Below are positions 7,002 through 15,782 of a stretch of 64,000 nt of DNA, in pieces. Where the stretch lies: contig NZ_CP097117.1 of the NCBI RefSeq assembly GCF_024029355.1, forward strand, positions 310,001-374,000, read 5' to 3'. This DNA is from Fructilactobacillus cliffordii. Its GTDB lineage: Bacteria > Bacillota > Bacilli > Lactobacillales > Lactobacillaceae. Under the pieces are notes generated by a model. It was given only the letters and a program-made list of their open reading frames with translations. It had not been told where the DNA came from and made no database searches. A program made the translations under genes and the position numbers. Positions within the stretch are counted from its first letter, which is position 1. The number at the start of each line of letters is the position of its first letter.

Positions 7002-9356
7002 TTATTTGAATTTTACCACCGTTGAGCCATCACCACCAGCATTAGCCGGTGAAAAACCAAAGGAATCGACCTGCCGGTTTCGTTTGAGGTAGTTGGTTAC
7101 CCCAGTCCGTAACGCACCGGTCCCCTTCCCGTGAATGATGGTCACCGATGGATAACCGGCCAGTAAAGCAGCATCAATGTAACGATCTAACCGCTGCATA
7201 GCTTCTTCATAGCGTACGCCCCGTAAGTCTAAAGTGGTGGATAAGCCACTGGACTTGGTTCGCCGGACGCTGGCTTTCGCCTTGCGCTGTGGTGCTTCAG
7301 GTTTGACTTTTTCCAAGTCACTCTCAGCTACCTTCATCTTCAGGATCCCAAGCTCTACTTCCCAGTCATGATTTCCCACTTTTTTCAGGAGCACTCCACG
7401 TTGCCCATAGGTTTTCACCAGGACATCGTCACCCACGCGGAAGGCTTTACGGGCTTTTTGACGTCGTAATACCCGATTATGTTGTAATTCTGGGTGCTGC
7501 TCCAATGCATTCAACTTTCCCTGGTCCGCAATTAATTCGTGTTCTTTAATGTCGGTGCCCTGCTTTTGCTTCCGGTGTAAATCAGCAATCACTGCATTAG
7601 CTTCGCGTTTAGTGCATGAAACAATTTGGTTAGCATCCCGCTTGGCAGTATTCATTAGCTGATCTCGTTGTTCCGCAAATTGGGTGAACTTTGTTTGCAG
7701 TTCCGCGTGTAAATCGGTTGCCTCTGCCAACTGCTGTTCCAGATTCCGGGCACGCTCATCCGCTGCCTTCGTTTGCTTCGTCAGTTGGTTAATCATGCGA
7801 TTAATTTCCTGACTATCCTGGCTGGTCAACGACCGGGCCTCAGCGACTACGTCAGCGGGTAATCCTAACCGAGCAGCAATGCTTAAAGCATTACTCTGGC
7901 CGGGAATCCCCATTAACAAGCGATAGGTTGGCTTCAAAGTGGCTTCGTCAAACTCCATCGAGGCGTTAATGGTTTCCGGTCGATTGTAACCGTACACTTT
8001 TAACTCTGGGTAGTGGGTAGTTGCTAAAACTTCACTTTGTTTGGTTCCAATCGCATCCAAAATGGAAATGGCTAGCGCGGCTCCTTCGTGTGGATCAGTT
8101 CCGGCCCCCAGTTCATCAATCAGCACCAGGCTCTTCTTCGTAGTTTGCTGCAAAATCTGAATGATATTATCCATGTGGGAGGAGAACGTACTCAAATTTT
8201 GCTCAATGGATTGTTCGTCACCAATGTCTGCAAAGATTTCGTCAAAGAGTCCCACCTGACTACCTTCACTGGCGGGGACAAATAACCCTGACTGCGCCAT
8301 CAGTTGCAATAACCCCAACGTTTTCATGGTGATCGTTTTTCCCCCGGTATTGGGTCCGGTAATGATAATTTGCCGGTAATCAAGTCCGAGGATTAAGTCG
8401 TTACCCACCACTTTAGCCGGGTCAATCAGTGGGTGCCGGGCTTGTTTTAGTTCCACCTGATTGGTAGCAGATAAAGCTGGTTTCGTGGCCTTTAACTGGT
8501 CCGCTGACCGGGCCTTCGCATTAATAAAGTCAAAGTGGCCTAGTTTTTCGGCATTTTGCCGTAAAGCCGCTTGTTCGGGTCGAAGTAAATCGGAAAGTTC
8601 ACGTAAGATCCGTTTAATCTCTTCGCGTTCGTTAATCTGTTCACTGCGTAAGTCATTGTTGAGACCCACCACGCTGGCCGGTTCGATGTAGAGAGTCTGC
8701 CCCGTTGCACTTTGATCATGGACAATACCGCCAAATTTTTGTTTGGCTTCCGCCTTAACCGGAATCACGTAGCGATCATCCCGGATGGTGATTACGGTTT
8801 CACTTAGGTCCTTCGCCTTTTTACCGTGCATATAGCTTTCCATCCGGCCCTTAATCGTTCCTTGCAACTGCAAAATCCGGCGACGAATGGAGCGCAGCGT
8901 TGCGGATGCATCGTCCTTTAAAAAACCATTTTCATCAACGGAACGTCGCAAGCGTTCACTAATTTCTGGAAGCACGGCAAAGGTTGCTGCTTCTTGATCC
9001 AATAAATTGAGCTCAATGTGATCGGCAGCAAGGTCAGCAAAAAAACGCTGTACCCGTAAACTCGCTAAGAGCACCGCGTTAATGCGCGCTAATTCTTTTC
9101 CGTTCAAGCTAGCTCCCACCGCTAACCGTTGTACAGCAGGATTAATGTCCTTTAATTTGGGTAACGGAATGGTCCGATTCAGACGGTATAGATGAGCACC
9201 ATCGTCAGTTTCATCTAACCAGCGCTGAACCGTGACCTGGTCCGAACTAGGCAGGAGCTGCTGTAATTCGGTGCGGCCGGCTTCCGTTACTAAAAACGGA
9301 GCAATTTGATCCTTAATCCGCTGGTATTCTAATGTTTGTAAAATTTTATCGTTCAT
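7002..9356 (-). CDS. mutS2: MutS2, ribosome-rescue/recombination ATPase with Smr domain
   Basis: A 784-residue MutS-like ATPase that lacks the mismatch-binding domain. The Walker A motif GPNTGGKT spans 334-341, followed by a Walker B IDELGAGTDP. A long coiled coil runs from about 510 to 640. A C-terminal Smr nuclease domain from about 710 has LDLRG and HGKGTGALR. Known members suppress recombination or split collided ribosomes. The gene follows zapA with an 18-base gap; cvpA, which commonly sits between the two in related genomes, is absent. It ends before the trxA promoter with no obvious terminator. Confidence 0.95.
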   Translation of the reverse strand: MNDKILQTLEYQRIKDQIAPFLVTEAGRTELQQLLPSSDQVTVQRWLDETDDGAHLYRLNRTIPLPKLKDINPAVQRLAVGASLNGKELARINAVLLASLRVQRFFADLAADHIELNLLDQEAATFAVLPEISERLRRSVDENGFLKDDASATLRSIRRRILQLQGTIKGRMESYMHGKKAKDLSETVITIRDDRYVIPVKAEAKQKFGGIVHDQSATGQTLYIEPASVVGLNNDLRSEQINEREEIKRILRELSDLLRPEQAALRQNAEKLGHFDFINAKARSADQLKATKPALSATNQVELKQARHPLIDPAKVVGNDLILGLDYRQIIITGPNTGGKTITMKTLGLLQLMAQSGLFVPASEGSQVGLFDEIFADIGDEQSIEQNLSTFSSHMDNIIQILQQTTKKSLVLIDELGAGTDPHEGAALAISILDAIGTKQSEVLATTHYPELKVYGYNRPETINASMEFDEATLKPTYRLLMGIPGQSNALSIAARLGLPADVVAEARSLTSQDSQEINRMINQLTKQTKAADERARNLEQQLAEATDLHAELQTKFTQFAEQRDQLMNTAKRDANQIVSCTKREANAVIADLHRKQKQGTDIKEHELIADQGKLNALEQHPELQHNRVLRRQKARKAFRVGDDVLVKTYGQRGVLLKKVGNHDWEVELGILKMKVAESDLEKVKPEAPQRKAKASVRRTKSSGLSTTLDLRGVRYEEAMQRLDRYIDAALLAGYPSVTIIHGKGTGALRTGVTNYLKRNRQVDSFGFSPANAGGDGSTVVKFK

Positions 9357-9374
9357 AGACTAACAACCCCTTGT

Positions 9375-9650
9375 TTAACTAGTTGTGTCTGATTCATCTG
9401 AATTATCATGTTGTAATTTAGTGCGGAGCTGATCTAACTCTAACTGTTTGTCTAGCTGCTCTGAAATGGCATTAAAAGCCAATAAAATTGCAGCGTCTTC
9501 TTCGCTCAGGTTTTGGGATTGGCTTTGTAGTTTGTTTAGGTCGTCGTTTAAAATTTTGGCCACGGCCCGCATGTGTTGATCGGATGCCGCTCCAATGAGC
9601 GTGTACTCTTTCTTGCCAATTCGCGTTTTAAATCTTCGTTTATTATTCAC
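9375..9650 (-). CDS. zapA: Cell-division protein ZapA
   Basis: A 91-residue protein with the ZapA N-terminal region (RIGKKEYTLIG) and a C-terminal coiled coil. It bundles FtsZ and stabilises the Z-ring. GTG start, with GGAGGG six bases upstream. It is the first gene of a zapA-mutS2 unit, preceded by an extended -10 (TGATAAAAT) on the minus strand at 9673-9681. Confidence 0.9.
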   Translation of the reverse strand: MNNKRRFKTRIGKKEYTLIGAASDQHMRAVAKILNDDLNKLQSQSQNLSEEDAAILLAFNAISEQLDKQLELDQLRTKLQHDNSDESDTTS

Positions 9651-9672
9651 GTCAATCCCTCCAATATGGTCT

Positions 9673-9678
9673 ATTTTA
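9673..9678 (-). promoter_or_regulatory. -10 element of the zapA promoter
   Basis: TAAAAT on the minus strand with TG one base upstream (extended -10). It lies between the yrzB terminator and zapA. No convincing -35. Confidence 0.4.
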
Positions 9679-9691
9679 TCATGCTGACGGG

Positions 9692-9729
9692 AAAAAGGGG
9701 ACCAACACTAACGTGTTGATCCCCTTTTC
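9692..9729 (-). terminator. Terminator of the alaS-ruvX-yrzB operon
   Basis: AAAAGGGGA and AACAC stems pair with GTGTT and TCCCCTTTT around a four-base loop, with a small internal mismatch. T-run on the minus strand. Confidence 0.85.
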
Positions 9730-9739
9730 TGCTGTAGCA

Positions 9740-10036
9740 TTACATTTTACCATTTGGATCTAAGAACGTGTTTAACGTTTCTTGGACCATTTCCCATTCC
9801 TCGTCGCTTTCAATCGGCTCTAAGTCAGCATCATCGGGCGCCGTTGGATCAGCGCCTTTGGGTAAGGCGTAAGCCTCAATGTTAATGCTGTCGTTACCTT
9901 CTTCAGAAGCAGGATACATTAGAATGTAAGAACGTCCGTAATCCTCTGACGAAAAGGTGAATAATTCGTTATATAAAATTTCGTTACCGTCCTCATCAAT
10001 GAGGGTGATTTGTTCTGCTTGTGGTTCTTCAGCCAT
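9740..10036 (-). CDS. yrzB: YrzB-like protein (DUF1292)
   Basis: A 98-residue very acidic protein with the DUF1292 core (ITLIDEDGNEILYNELFTF). Function unknown. Its position immediately after ruvX and alaS is conserved in Firmicutes. GGAGG precedes the ATG, and the gene ends at a strong terminator. Confidence 0.9.
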   Translation of the reverse strand: MAEEPQAEQITLIDEDGNEILYNELFTFSSEDYGRSYILMYPASEEGNDSINIEAYALPKGADPTAPDDADLEPIESDEEWEMVQETLNTFLDPNGKM

Positions 10037-10050
10037 CGTTTAATTCCTCC

Positions 10051-10473
10051 TTAAACGTGATTGCGATCCAGGTATCCCTGTAAAATCAACTCTGCTGCGA
10101 CTTTATCAATAACGCGTTTACGCTTAGCACGGGACACGTCCGCTTTTTCAATCAGCATCCGTTCCGCTTCCACCGTGGTGAGCCGTTCGTCTTCAAATTC
10201 CACGGGAACGTGGAACTTAGCTCGAACCATTTTACCGTAACGTTTGGAAGCTTTCACCCGGGGACCCGAAGTGTTGTTCATGTTTTTGGGTAGCCCAATC
10301 ACGACTAGTTGAACATCGTTTTCAGCGATTAGTTCGCCAATCCGCTCTAAGCCGAATTCCTTTTCATCTTCATCGATGGCAACAATTTCAACTCCCTGAG
10401 CGGTCCAGCCTAAAGCATCGCTGATGGCCACGCCCACCGTTTTGGATCCCACGTCTAATCCCATAATCTTCAT
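10051..10473 (-). CDS. ruvX: Holliday-junction resolvase-like RNase H-fold protein YqgF/RuvX
   Basis: A 140-residue RNase H-fold protein with the acidic active site in place: D7 in [15 protein letters not shown] and the DERLTT motif at 95-100. Family members resolve Holliday junctions or process the 5' end of pre-16S rRNA. It sits between alaS and yrzB. The reoM/yrzL (UPF0297) gene usually found between alaS and ruvX is absent; only 31 bases separate the two. Confidence 0.93.
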   Translation of the reverse strand: MKIMGLDVGSKTVGVAISDALGWTAQGVEIVAIDEDEKEFGLERIGELIAENDVQLVVIGLPKNMNNTSGPRVKASKRYGKMVRAKFHVPVEFEDERLTTVEAERMLIEKADVSRAKRKRVIDKVAAELILQGYLDRNHV

Positions 10474-10504
10474 TTTAACATCCTATCGTTTGGAAGGGTA
10501 CTAA

Positions 10505-13147
10505 TTACTTCGTTGCTAACCAATCAGCAGCGGCTTTGAAGGCGTCCGGTAGTCCCGCTGGATTCTTTCCGCCGGCTTGGGCGAGGTTCGGACGACCGCC
10601 TCCGCCCCCTTGAATGTTACTGGCGATGGATTTAATCAAATCCCCGGCCTTAATTCCAGCCTTTACGTGATCTTCATCAACCGCAACCAGTAAATTAGCT
10701 TTCCCATCCGTTGCTGTTCCTAGTACCAAGACGTTAGAACGGGCTTCGTTTCGCCACGTATCGGCTAGTTCGCGTAACTGGTTCATATTGGCGTTTTCCA
10801 ATTGTCCGGTAATTAAAGTAATGCCATTAATCGTTTCTGGATTCGTGAAGAGATCCTGGGCTTCTTGGTTAGCCAACTTTGCTTCTAACGATTCCTGGGT
10901 GCTTTCCAGTTCCTTAATTTGGTTCTGCAATTCCTTCACCCGACCGGGAGCTTGTTCATTGGTCGGGACCTTTACCGTTTGGACAATTTCATTCAGCATC
11001 TTTTCTTCATCGTTTAAGTAGTCAAAGGCGTACTTCCCGGTAACCGCCTTAATCCGACGAATTCCAGCTCCTACTCCACTTTCAGAAAGGATCTTAAACA
11101 ACCCAATTTGGCTGGTGTTATGCACGTGATCACCACCACAGAATTCCACCGAAAAGTCGCCAGCTTTCACAACCCGAACTTGGTCCCCATACTTGTCGTC
11201 AAACAAAGCAATGGCACCCATTTCTTTTCCAGTCTTTTGGTCCGTCACCACCGTTTCAACCGGCAATGCGGCAAAGATGTGGTCGTTAACCATCCGTTCA
11301 ACCTTGGCTAAGTCTTCCTTCGTAACCGATCCAAAGTGATTGAAGTCAAAAGTCAGGTAATCCGGTTTTACCAACGAGCCAGCCTGTTCTGTATGACCAC
11401 CTAATACATTACGTAGTGATTGATCCAACAAGTGGGTCGCCGTGTGGTTGCGTTCTACTCCGGCATGGAATTGACGATCGACTTCTAACCGATAGTGATC
11501 GTCCCTTTTTAGTTCACCAGTAACTTTGACCGTGTGCAGATTTTGCCCGTTTGGAGCGTGCTGTACGTCGGTCACCGTGGCGACCACTTCCCCGGCTTCG
11601 TTATAAATCGTTCCAATGTCCGCCACTTGACCACCCATTTCTGCATAGAATGGGGTTCGGTCAAAGATTAATTCAGCAGTGCCATCCTTAACATCGTCAA
11701 CTAGTTGCTCATCTACAATTAGGTCCTGGAGCTCAGCCGCAGGAACGGTGAGCTGCTCGTAACCCACGTACTCACTCGGTGTTTTAATGTCCAATAATAA
11801 GTCCCGTTGGACCTTCATGGATCCTTTGCTACCTCGGGCTGACCGGGCGCGATTCCGCTGTTGTTCCATTTCTTGATCAAAACCAGCTTCATCGACCTTG
11901 ATACCCCGGTCTTTAGCGTATTCTTCCGTTAGTTCTAGTGGAAAACCATAGGTGTCATACAACTGGAAGGCATCTTTTCCGGCAATTTCCGTTTGACCAG
12001 CTTCCTTAGTCTTTTGGATTAAATCATCCAAAAGCTTAATTCCGTCGTTCAAGGTCGCGTTAAACCGTTCTTCCTCACTCTTGACAATTTTTTGGATGTA
12101 ATCCTTTTGTTCTAAGACGTGCGGATAGTGAGATTGCATGATTTCACCGACCACCGGGACTAGTTGATACAAGAAGGCCCCGTCAATTCCAAGTTGGTGC
12201 CCGTTGACCGTGGCCCGCCGTAGTAAACGTCTAATCACGTAACCACGACCTTCGTTAGAAGGCAAGGCACCATCACCAATCGCAAAGGTAATCGCCCGGA
12301 TGTGATCGGCAATTACCTTAAAGGCAATGTCGTCAGTGGTGTTATCACCATAGTGCCGCTTATCGCTAAAGGTTTCGGTTTTTTTGATTAATGGTAAGAA
12401 CAAGTCGGTTTCAAAGTTCGTGGGGGCATCTTGAAAGACCGAAACCACCCGTTCTAAGCCCATCCCCGTATCAATGTTTTTCCGGGGAAGTGGTTCGTAG
12501 GTTCCTGCCGCAGTATGGTTAAATTGGGAAAAGACAATGTTCCAAACTTCAAGGTAGCGTTCGTTTTCACCGCCTGGGTAATTTTCTGGATCATCGGGTG
12601 CTAAGTCATCGTACTTTTCACCCCGGTCGTAAAAGATTTCAGAGTCTGGTCCAGAAGGGCCCTGACCAATGTCCCAGAAGTTATCCTCAGCAGGAACTAA
12701 ATGATCCGAAGCAATCCCCACCTGTTCCCACAACTCTTTAGTTTCCTTATCTTCTGGATAATAAGTAACGTACAACCGGTCCTTATCCCAGCCAAACCAT
12801 TTGTCGCTGGTTAAGAGTTCAAAGGCCCACGGAATTACTTCTTTTTTAAAGTAGTCACCCACCGAGAAGTTCCCCAACATTTCAAACAACGTTTGATGCC
12901 GGGCTGTCCGCCCCACGTTTTCAATGTCGTTGGTCCGAATGCTTTTTTGCGAACTGGTCATCCGTGGATTAGCGGGGGCAACCGAACCATCAAAGTATTT
13001 CTTCATGGTCGCTACCCCGGAGTTGATCCACAGTAACGTTGGATCATCCTTCGGAATTAGTGATGCACTGGGAACAATTTCATGCCCTTTTTCCTGAAAA
13101 AAATCGAGAAACATTTGGCGAATCTGCCCACTTGTAAGTTGTTTCAT
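10505..13147 (-). CDS. alaS: Alanyl-tRNA synthetase
   Basis: An 880-residue class II synthetase, full length. It has an N-terminal catalytic domain, the editing-domain zinc ligands HTATH and CGGDH (canonical form CGGTH; Cys and His ligands kept), and a C-terminal DHHA1 domain with GGGGGRPNLAQAGG. It charges tRNA-Ala and clears Ser or Gly mischarged tRNA. A T-box leader directly upstream couples expression to uncharged tRNA-Ala. It is the first gene of alaS-ruvX-yrzB. Confidence 0.97.
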   Translation of the reverse strand: MKQLTSGQIRQMFLDFFQEKGHEIVPSASLIPKDDPTLLWINSGVATMKKYFDGSVAPANPRMTSSQKSIRTNDIENVGRTARHQTLFEMLGNFSVGDYFKKEVIPWAFELLTSDKWFGWDKDRLYVTYYPEDKETKELWEQVGIASDHLVPAEDNFWDIGQGPSGPDSEIFYDRGEKYDDLAPDDPENYPGGENERYLEVWNIVFSQFNHTAAGTYEPLPRKNIDTGMGLERVVSVFQDAPTNFETDLFLPLIKKTETFSDKRHYGDNTTDDIAFKVIADHIRAITFAIGDGALPSNEGRGYVIRRLLRRATVNGHQLGIDGAFLYQLVPVVGEIMQSHYPHVLEQKDYIQKIVKSEEERFNATLNDGIKLLDDLIQKTKEAGQTEIAGKDAFQLYDTYGFPLELTEEYAKDRGIKVDEAGFDQEMEQQRNRARSARGSKGSMKVQRDLLLDIKTPSEYVGYEQLTVPAAELQDLIVDEQLVDDVKDGTAELIFDRTPFYAEMGGQVADIGTIYNEAGEVVATVTDVQHAPNGQNLHTVKVTGELKRDDHYRLEVDRQFHAGVERNHTATHLLDQSLRNVLGGHTEQAGSLVKPDYLTFDFNHFGSVTKEDLAKVERMVNDHIFAALPVETVVTDQKTGKEMGAIALFDDKYGDQVRVVKAGDFSVEFCGGDHVHNTSQIGLFKILSESGVGAGIRRIKAVTGKYAFDYLNDEEKMLNEIVQTVKVPTNEQAPGRVKELQNQIKELESTQESLEAKLANQEAQDLFTNPETINGITLITGQLENANMNQLRELADTWRNEARSNVLVLGTATDGKANLLVAVDEDHVKAGIKAGDLIKSIASNIQGGGGGRPNLAQAGGKNPAGLPDAFKAAADWLATK

Positions 13148-13156
13148 TTTTTCCTC

Positions 13157-13356
13157 CTTATAGAAAAAACATCGTTGCGACCAGAGACGCCGAAACGCGG
13201 TACCACTCTGTTTGCAACGATGTTGTCGTTAACCTCTTTAGCCCTGATAACGCGGGGAGCGTTAGTTCATACGTGGGAGCCCAAATTTAAAAACCACTTC
13301 AGACGCTTTCAGCTAATCGTCCTCTCTGTTGAAGCCAGTTTTAAACGGATATCCAC
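13157..13356 (-). ncRNA. T-box leader of alaS
   Basis: The minus strand carries the T-box sequence AGAGTGGTACCGCG (13196-13209), nested in a terminator/antiterminator: 11-base arms AACATCGTTGC (13214-13224) and GCAACGATGTT (13168-13178) followed by six T. Stem I features AGAGAG and GCTGAAAG are seen further upstream. A GCU at 13278-13280 (context TTGGGCTCC) is the likely Ala specifier. Uncharged tRNA-Ala should favour read-through into alaS. Confidence 0.92.
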
Positions 13357-13362
13357 AAGCAA

Positions 13363-13392
13363 ATTATAGTCAGAATTAGGCTAGCTTGTCAA
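13363..13392 (-). promoter_or_regulatory. Promoter of the alaS T-box operon
   Basis: On the minus strand TTGACA (13387-13392), an 18-base spacer and TATAAT (13363-13368). Both hexamers match consensus exactly. It starts right after the cshB stop codon. Confidence 0.85.
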
Positions 13393-14754
13393 TTATTGAT
13401 AACGCTGCGAACTACGCTTTTTCTGTTTCTTCTTGGCGCGAACTTGTTGGCGCAGTTCGATCTTTCGGTTCTGATCATCTTTAATTTTAATGGCGCGCTT
13501 AATTTTCTTTTTATAACCAGGTTTAACGTGTTTTTTCTTTTTCTTAATCATTCCCAACGTGGAACCATCAAGCTGGTCGTGATGCCCGCGGTACTGTTGC
13601 CGGCGCCGACGGTCATAAGTATCGACCACTTCACCGTGCTTAATTTCCTTGGGCTGGAACTGCACTCCTTTTGCTTCTAACTCCGCAATTTTTGCTTCAT
13701 CATCAGGGGCGTAGAGCGTAATGGCCGTTCCCGGCATCCCGTTTCGCCCGGTTCGACCCACGCGGTGCACAAAATACTCGGAATCAGACGGCAAATCATC
13801 ATTAATGACCAATGACACTCCAGTAATATCAATTCCCCGAGCGGCCAAATCCGTTGCCACCACGTACTGAAAATCGAGATTTTGAATCTGTTTCATCACC
13901 CGCTTGCGAACCCGGGGTTGCATTCCTCCATGAAGTTTAGCGACTTTCAATCCCTGTTCTTGTAAATACTTTTCCAGTTCATCGGCCCGTTCACGCGTGT
14001 TGGCAAAGACCAACGCCAGATACGGATTCCCCATGGTTAACAATTGAAAAATTAACCGGTTCTTATCCTGACCCTTGGTTGAAATTAGCCAGTTAGAGAC
14101 GTCTGCATTAATCACGTGTTCCGTGGGAATGTCAGTAATCACTGGATTCTTCAGGTATTTTTGCAGGAAAGGTTTCAATTTGGGCGGAATGGTGGCAGAA
14201 AAGACCATCATCTGCAGGTCCTTCGCCATGCGAGCCGCAATTTGGTCTACTTCCGTTAAAAAGCCCAGATCTAATGTCATATCAGCTTCATCAATCACCA
14301 AGCGCCGGGCAGCGTTAATTTCCAACTTTCCACTTTTCACAATGTCTAAGATTCGGCCGGGCGTCCCCACCACTACCTGAGGTTGTTCTCGGTCTAATTT
14401 CTCTAACTGGCGTTCCTTGTCGGTCCCACCCACGTAATTTTCCACGTGAATGACACTAGGACTGTGGCGCACCAATTGCTTGATGTTTTCGTAAATTTGA
14501 TAGGCTAACTCCCGACTCGGCGTGGTAATGATTACCTGGGGTCGGTGATCAGCCGGATCTAACTGGTCAAACAACGGCAGTAAAAAGGCATGGGTCTTTC
14601 CACTTCCCGTGGCAGATTTTCCCACGATACTCTTGCCGTGTTGAATCGTTGGAATGACCTGTGCTTGAATGGAGGTCGGCTTTTTAAAGCCTAATTCCTG
14701 CAGAGCATCCATGATAAACGGCTGAAAATGATAGTCTGTAAACGAAGCACTCAT
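13393..14754 (-). CDS. cshB: DEAD-box RNA helicase, CshB type
   Basis: A 453-residue helicase. The Q motif (FKKPTSIQAQ) comes first, then motif I SATGSGKT (47-54), DEAD (155-158), SAT in VFSATIP, and HRVGRTGR. The last 60 residues are rich in Lys and Arg, as in CshB. It unwinds RNA in cold adaptation, ribosome assembly or decay. The ATG shares one base with the nrnA stop codon, so the pair is translationally coupled. The assignment to CshB rather than CshA rests on length and on the nrnA/alaS neighbourhood. Confidence 0.9.
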   Translation of the reverse strand: MSASFTDYHFQPFIMDALQELGFKKPTSIQAQVIPTIQHGKSIVGKSATGSGKTHAFLLPLFDQLDPADHRPQVIITTPSRELAYQIYENIKQLVRHSPSVIHVENYVGGTDKERQLEKLDREQPQVVVGTPGRILDIVKSGKLEINAARRLVIDEADMTLDLGFLTEVDQIAARMAKDLQMMVFSATIPPKLKPFLQKYLKNPVITDIPTEHVINADVSNWLISTKGQDKNRLIFQLLTMGNPYLALVFANTRERADELEKYLQEQGLKVAKLHGGMQPRVRKRVMKQIQNLDFQYVVATDLAARGIDITGVSLVINDDLPSDSEYFVHRVGRTGRNGMPGTAITLYAPDDEAKIAELEAKGVQFQPKEIKHGEVVDTYDRRRRQQYRGHHDQLDGSTLGMIKKKKKHVKPGYKKKIKRAIKIKDDQNRKIELRQQVRAKKKQKKRSSQRYQ

Positions 14755-15713
14755 TAAGCGTTCCTTTCTGTTGCATAAGCAGTGGTCACTTGGTTCAATT
14801 GTTCGACCACCGTTTTAATTTCAGTTTCATCCGCGGCGGTGGCCCCACTCGCAAGTGGATGTCCCCCGCCGTGATGTAATTTGGCTAGTTCATTAATTGA
14901 CGGGCCCTTCGAGCGTAAGCGAATCCGGTAACTGCCATCTTTTTGCTGCACAAAGATGGCCCAGGCAACGACCTGCTTGATGTTCCCTGGCAACGGAACC
15001 ACGGCCGACGTACTGTCGTCACCGAGCTCCATTTGGGCAATCACTTCGTTGGTCAGGAACACGTAGGCGGCTCCCGACTCCGTAATCTGTAGATTTTGGT
15101 AGACGTAGGCAGCTAGATGGGCCAACGGAATGTCAATCTCGTCCTCTTTTTGGGCCACATCCGTAGTAGAAAAATCGTGCTGAGCCAGCTGACTCGCAAC
15201 CCAGAAGGTATGACTCGTGGTGGCCGGATATTTGAAGCGACCTGTGTCGCCCACAATTCCCGTATACAACAGTTCAGCGGCATGGTCTGACATTTTTAAC
15301 GCGGGGTTAGCGTCATACCAGTCGTAAATCATTTCGGACACACTGGAAGCCTCATCGTTAACCCACATTAAATCGCCGAACTGATCGTCGTTCGGGTGAT
15401 GGTCAATTTTAATTAACTTTTTTCCAGTCGTAAAGCGTTGGTCATCCACCCGGGGTTGATTAGCAGTGTCGACTACGATTACCAACGCATTTTGATAGGT
15501 TTCATCACTAATTTCATCGGTGGTCCCTAGGGACTTAAAGCCCTCGTACTGCTTTCCCACGCAGTAGACTTGTTTGTCCGGGAAGCTAGCCTTAATAATA
15601 GCAGCCAGTCCCATTTGAGAGCCAATTGCATCTGGATCAGGCCGTTGGTGACGGTGGATAATAATCGGATTAGCTGCGGCCACTTCTTGATAAATTTCTG
15701 TTTGAATGCTCAT
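14754..15713 (-). CDS. nrnA: DHH-family oligoribonuclease / pAp phosphatase NrnA
   Basis: A 319-residue DHH/DHHA1 protein. Metal ligands are visible: D26/D28 in RPDPDAIG, D82 in VVDTAN, the DHH triad at 104-106, and DTGRF. The C-terminal DHHA1 domain has GGGHPLASG. It degrades two- to five-nucleotide RNAs and dephosphorylates pAp. Since RNase Y looks inactive in this genome, the other RNA-decay enzymes, this one included, gain interest. It is coupled to cshB. The promoter is within an inverted repeat. Confidence 0.93.
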   Translation of the reverse strand: MSIQTEIYQEVAAANPIIIHRHQRPDPDAIGSQMGLAAIIKASFPDKQVYCVGKQYEGFKSLGTTDEISDETYQNALVIVVDTANQPRVDDQRFTTGKKLIKIDHHPNDDQFGDLMWVNDEASSVSEMIYDWYDANPALKMSDHAAELLYTGIVGDTGRFKYPATTSHTFWVASQLAQHDFSTTDVAQKEDEIDIPLAHLAAYVYQNLQITESGAAYVFLTNEVIAQMELGDDSTSAVVPLPGNIKQVVAWAIFVQQKDGSYRIRLRSKGPSINELAKLHHGGGHPLASGATAADETEIKTVVEQLNQVTTAYATERNA

Positions 15714-15732
15714 GGTGCATAACTCCTGACGT

Positions 15733-15763
15733 GAAAGGTTTTAACAGTTAAGTATAACCTTTC
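15733..15763 (-). promoter_or_regulatory. Inverted repeat over the nrnA -10 region
   Basis: GAAAGGTT and AACCTTTC arms with a 15-base centre. One arm overlaps the -10 hexamer TATACT (15751-15756). Possible operator, or a hairpin at the 5' end of the message. Confidence 0.4.
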
Positions 15764-15778
15764 TGGTTCCGTTCGCAA
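15751..15778 (-). promoter_or_regulatory. nrnA-cshB promoter
   Basis: TTGCGA (15773-15778), a 16-base spacer and TATACT (15751-15756) on the minus strand. Confidence 0.6.
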
Positions 15779-15782
15779 ACCC

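Noticed and set aside
13082..13369. 95-codon plus-strand ORF upstream of alaS
   Set aside because: It is antisense to the T-box leader and the alaS start, with no SD.
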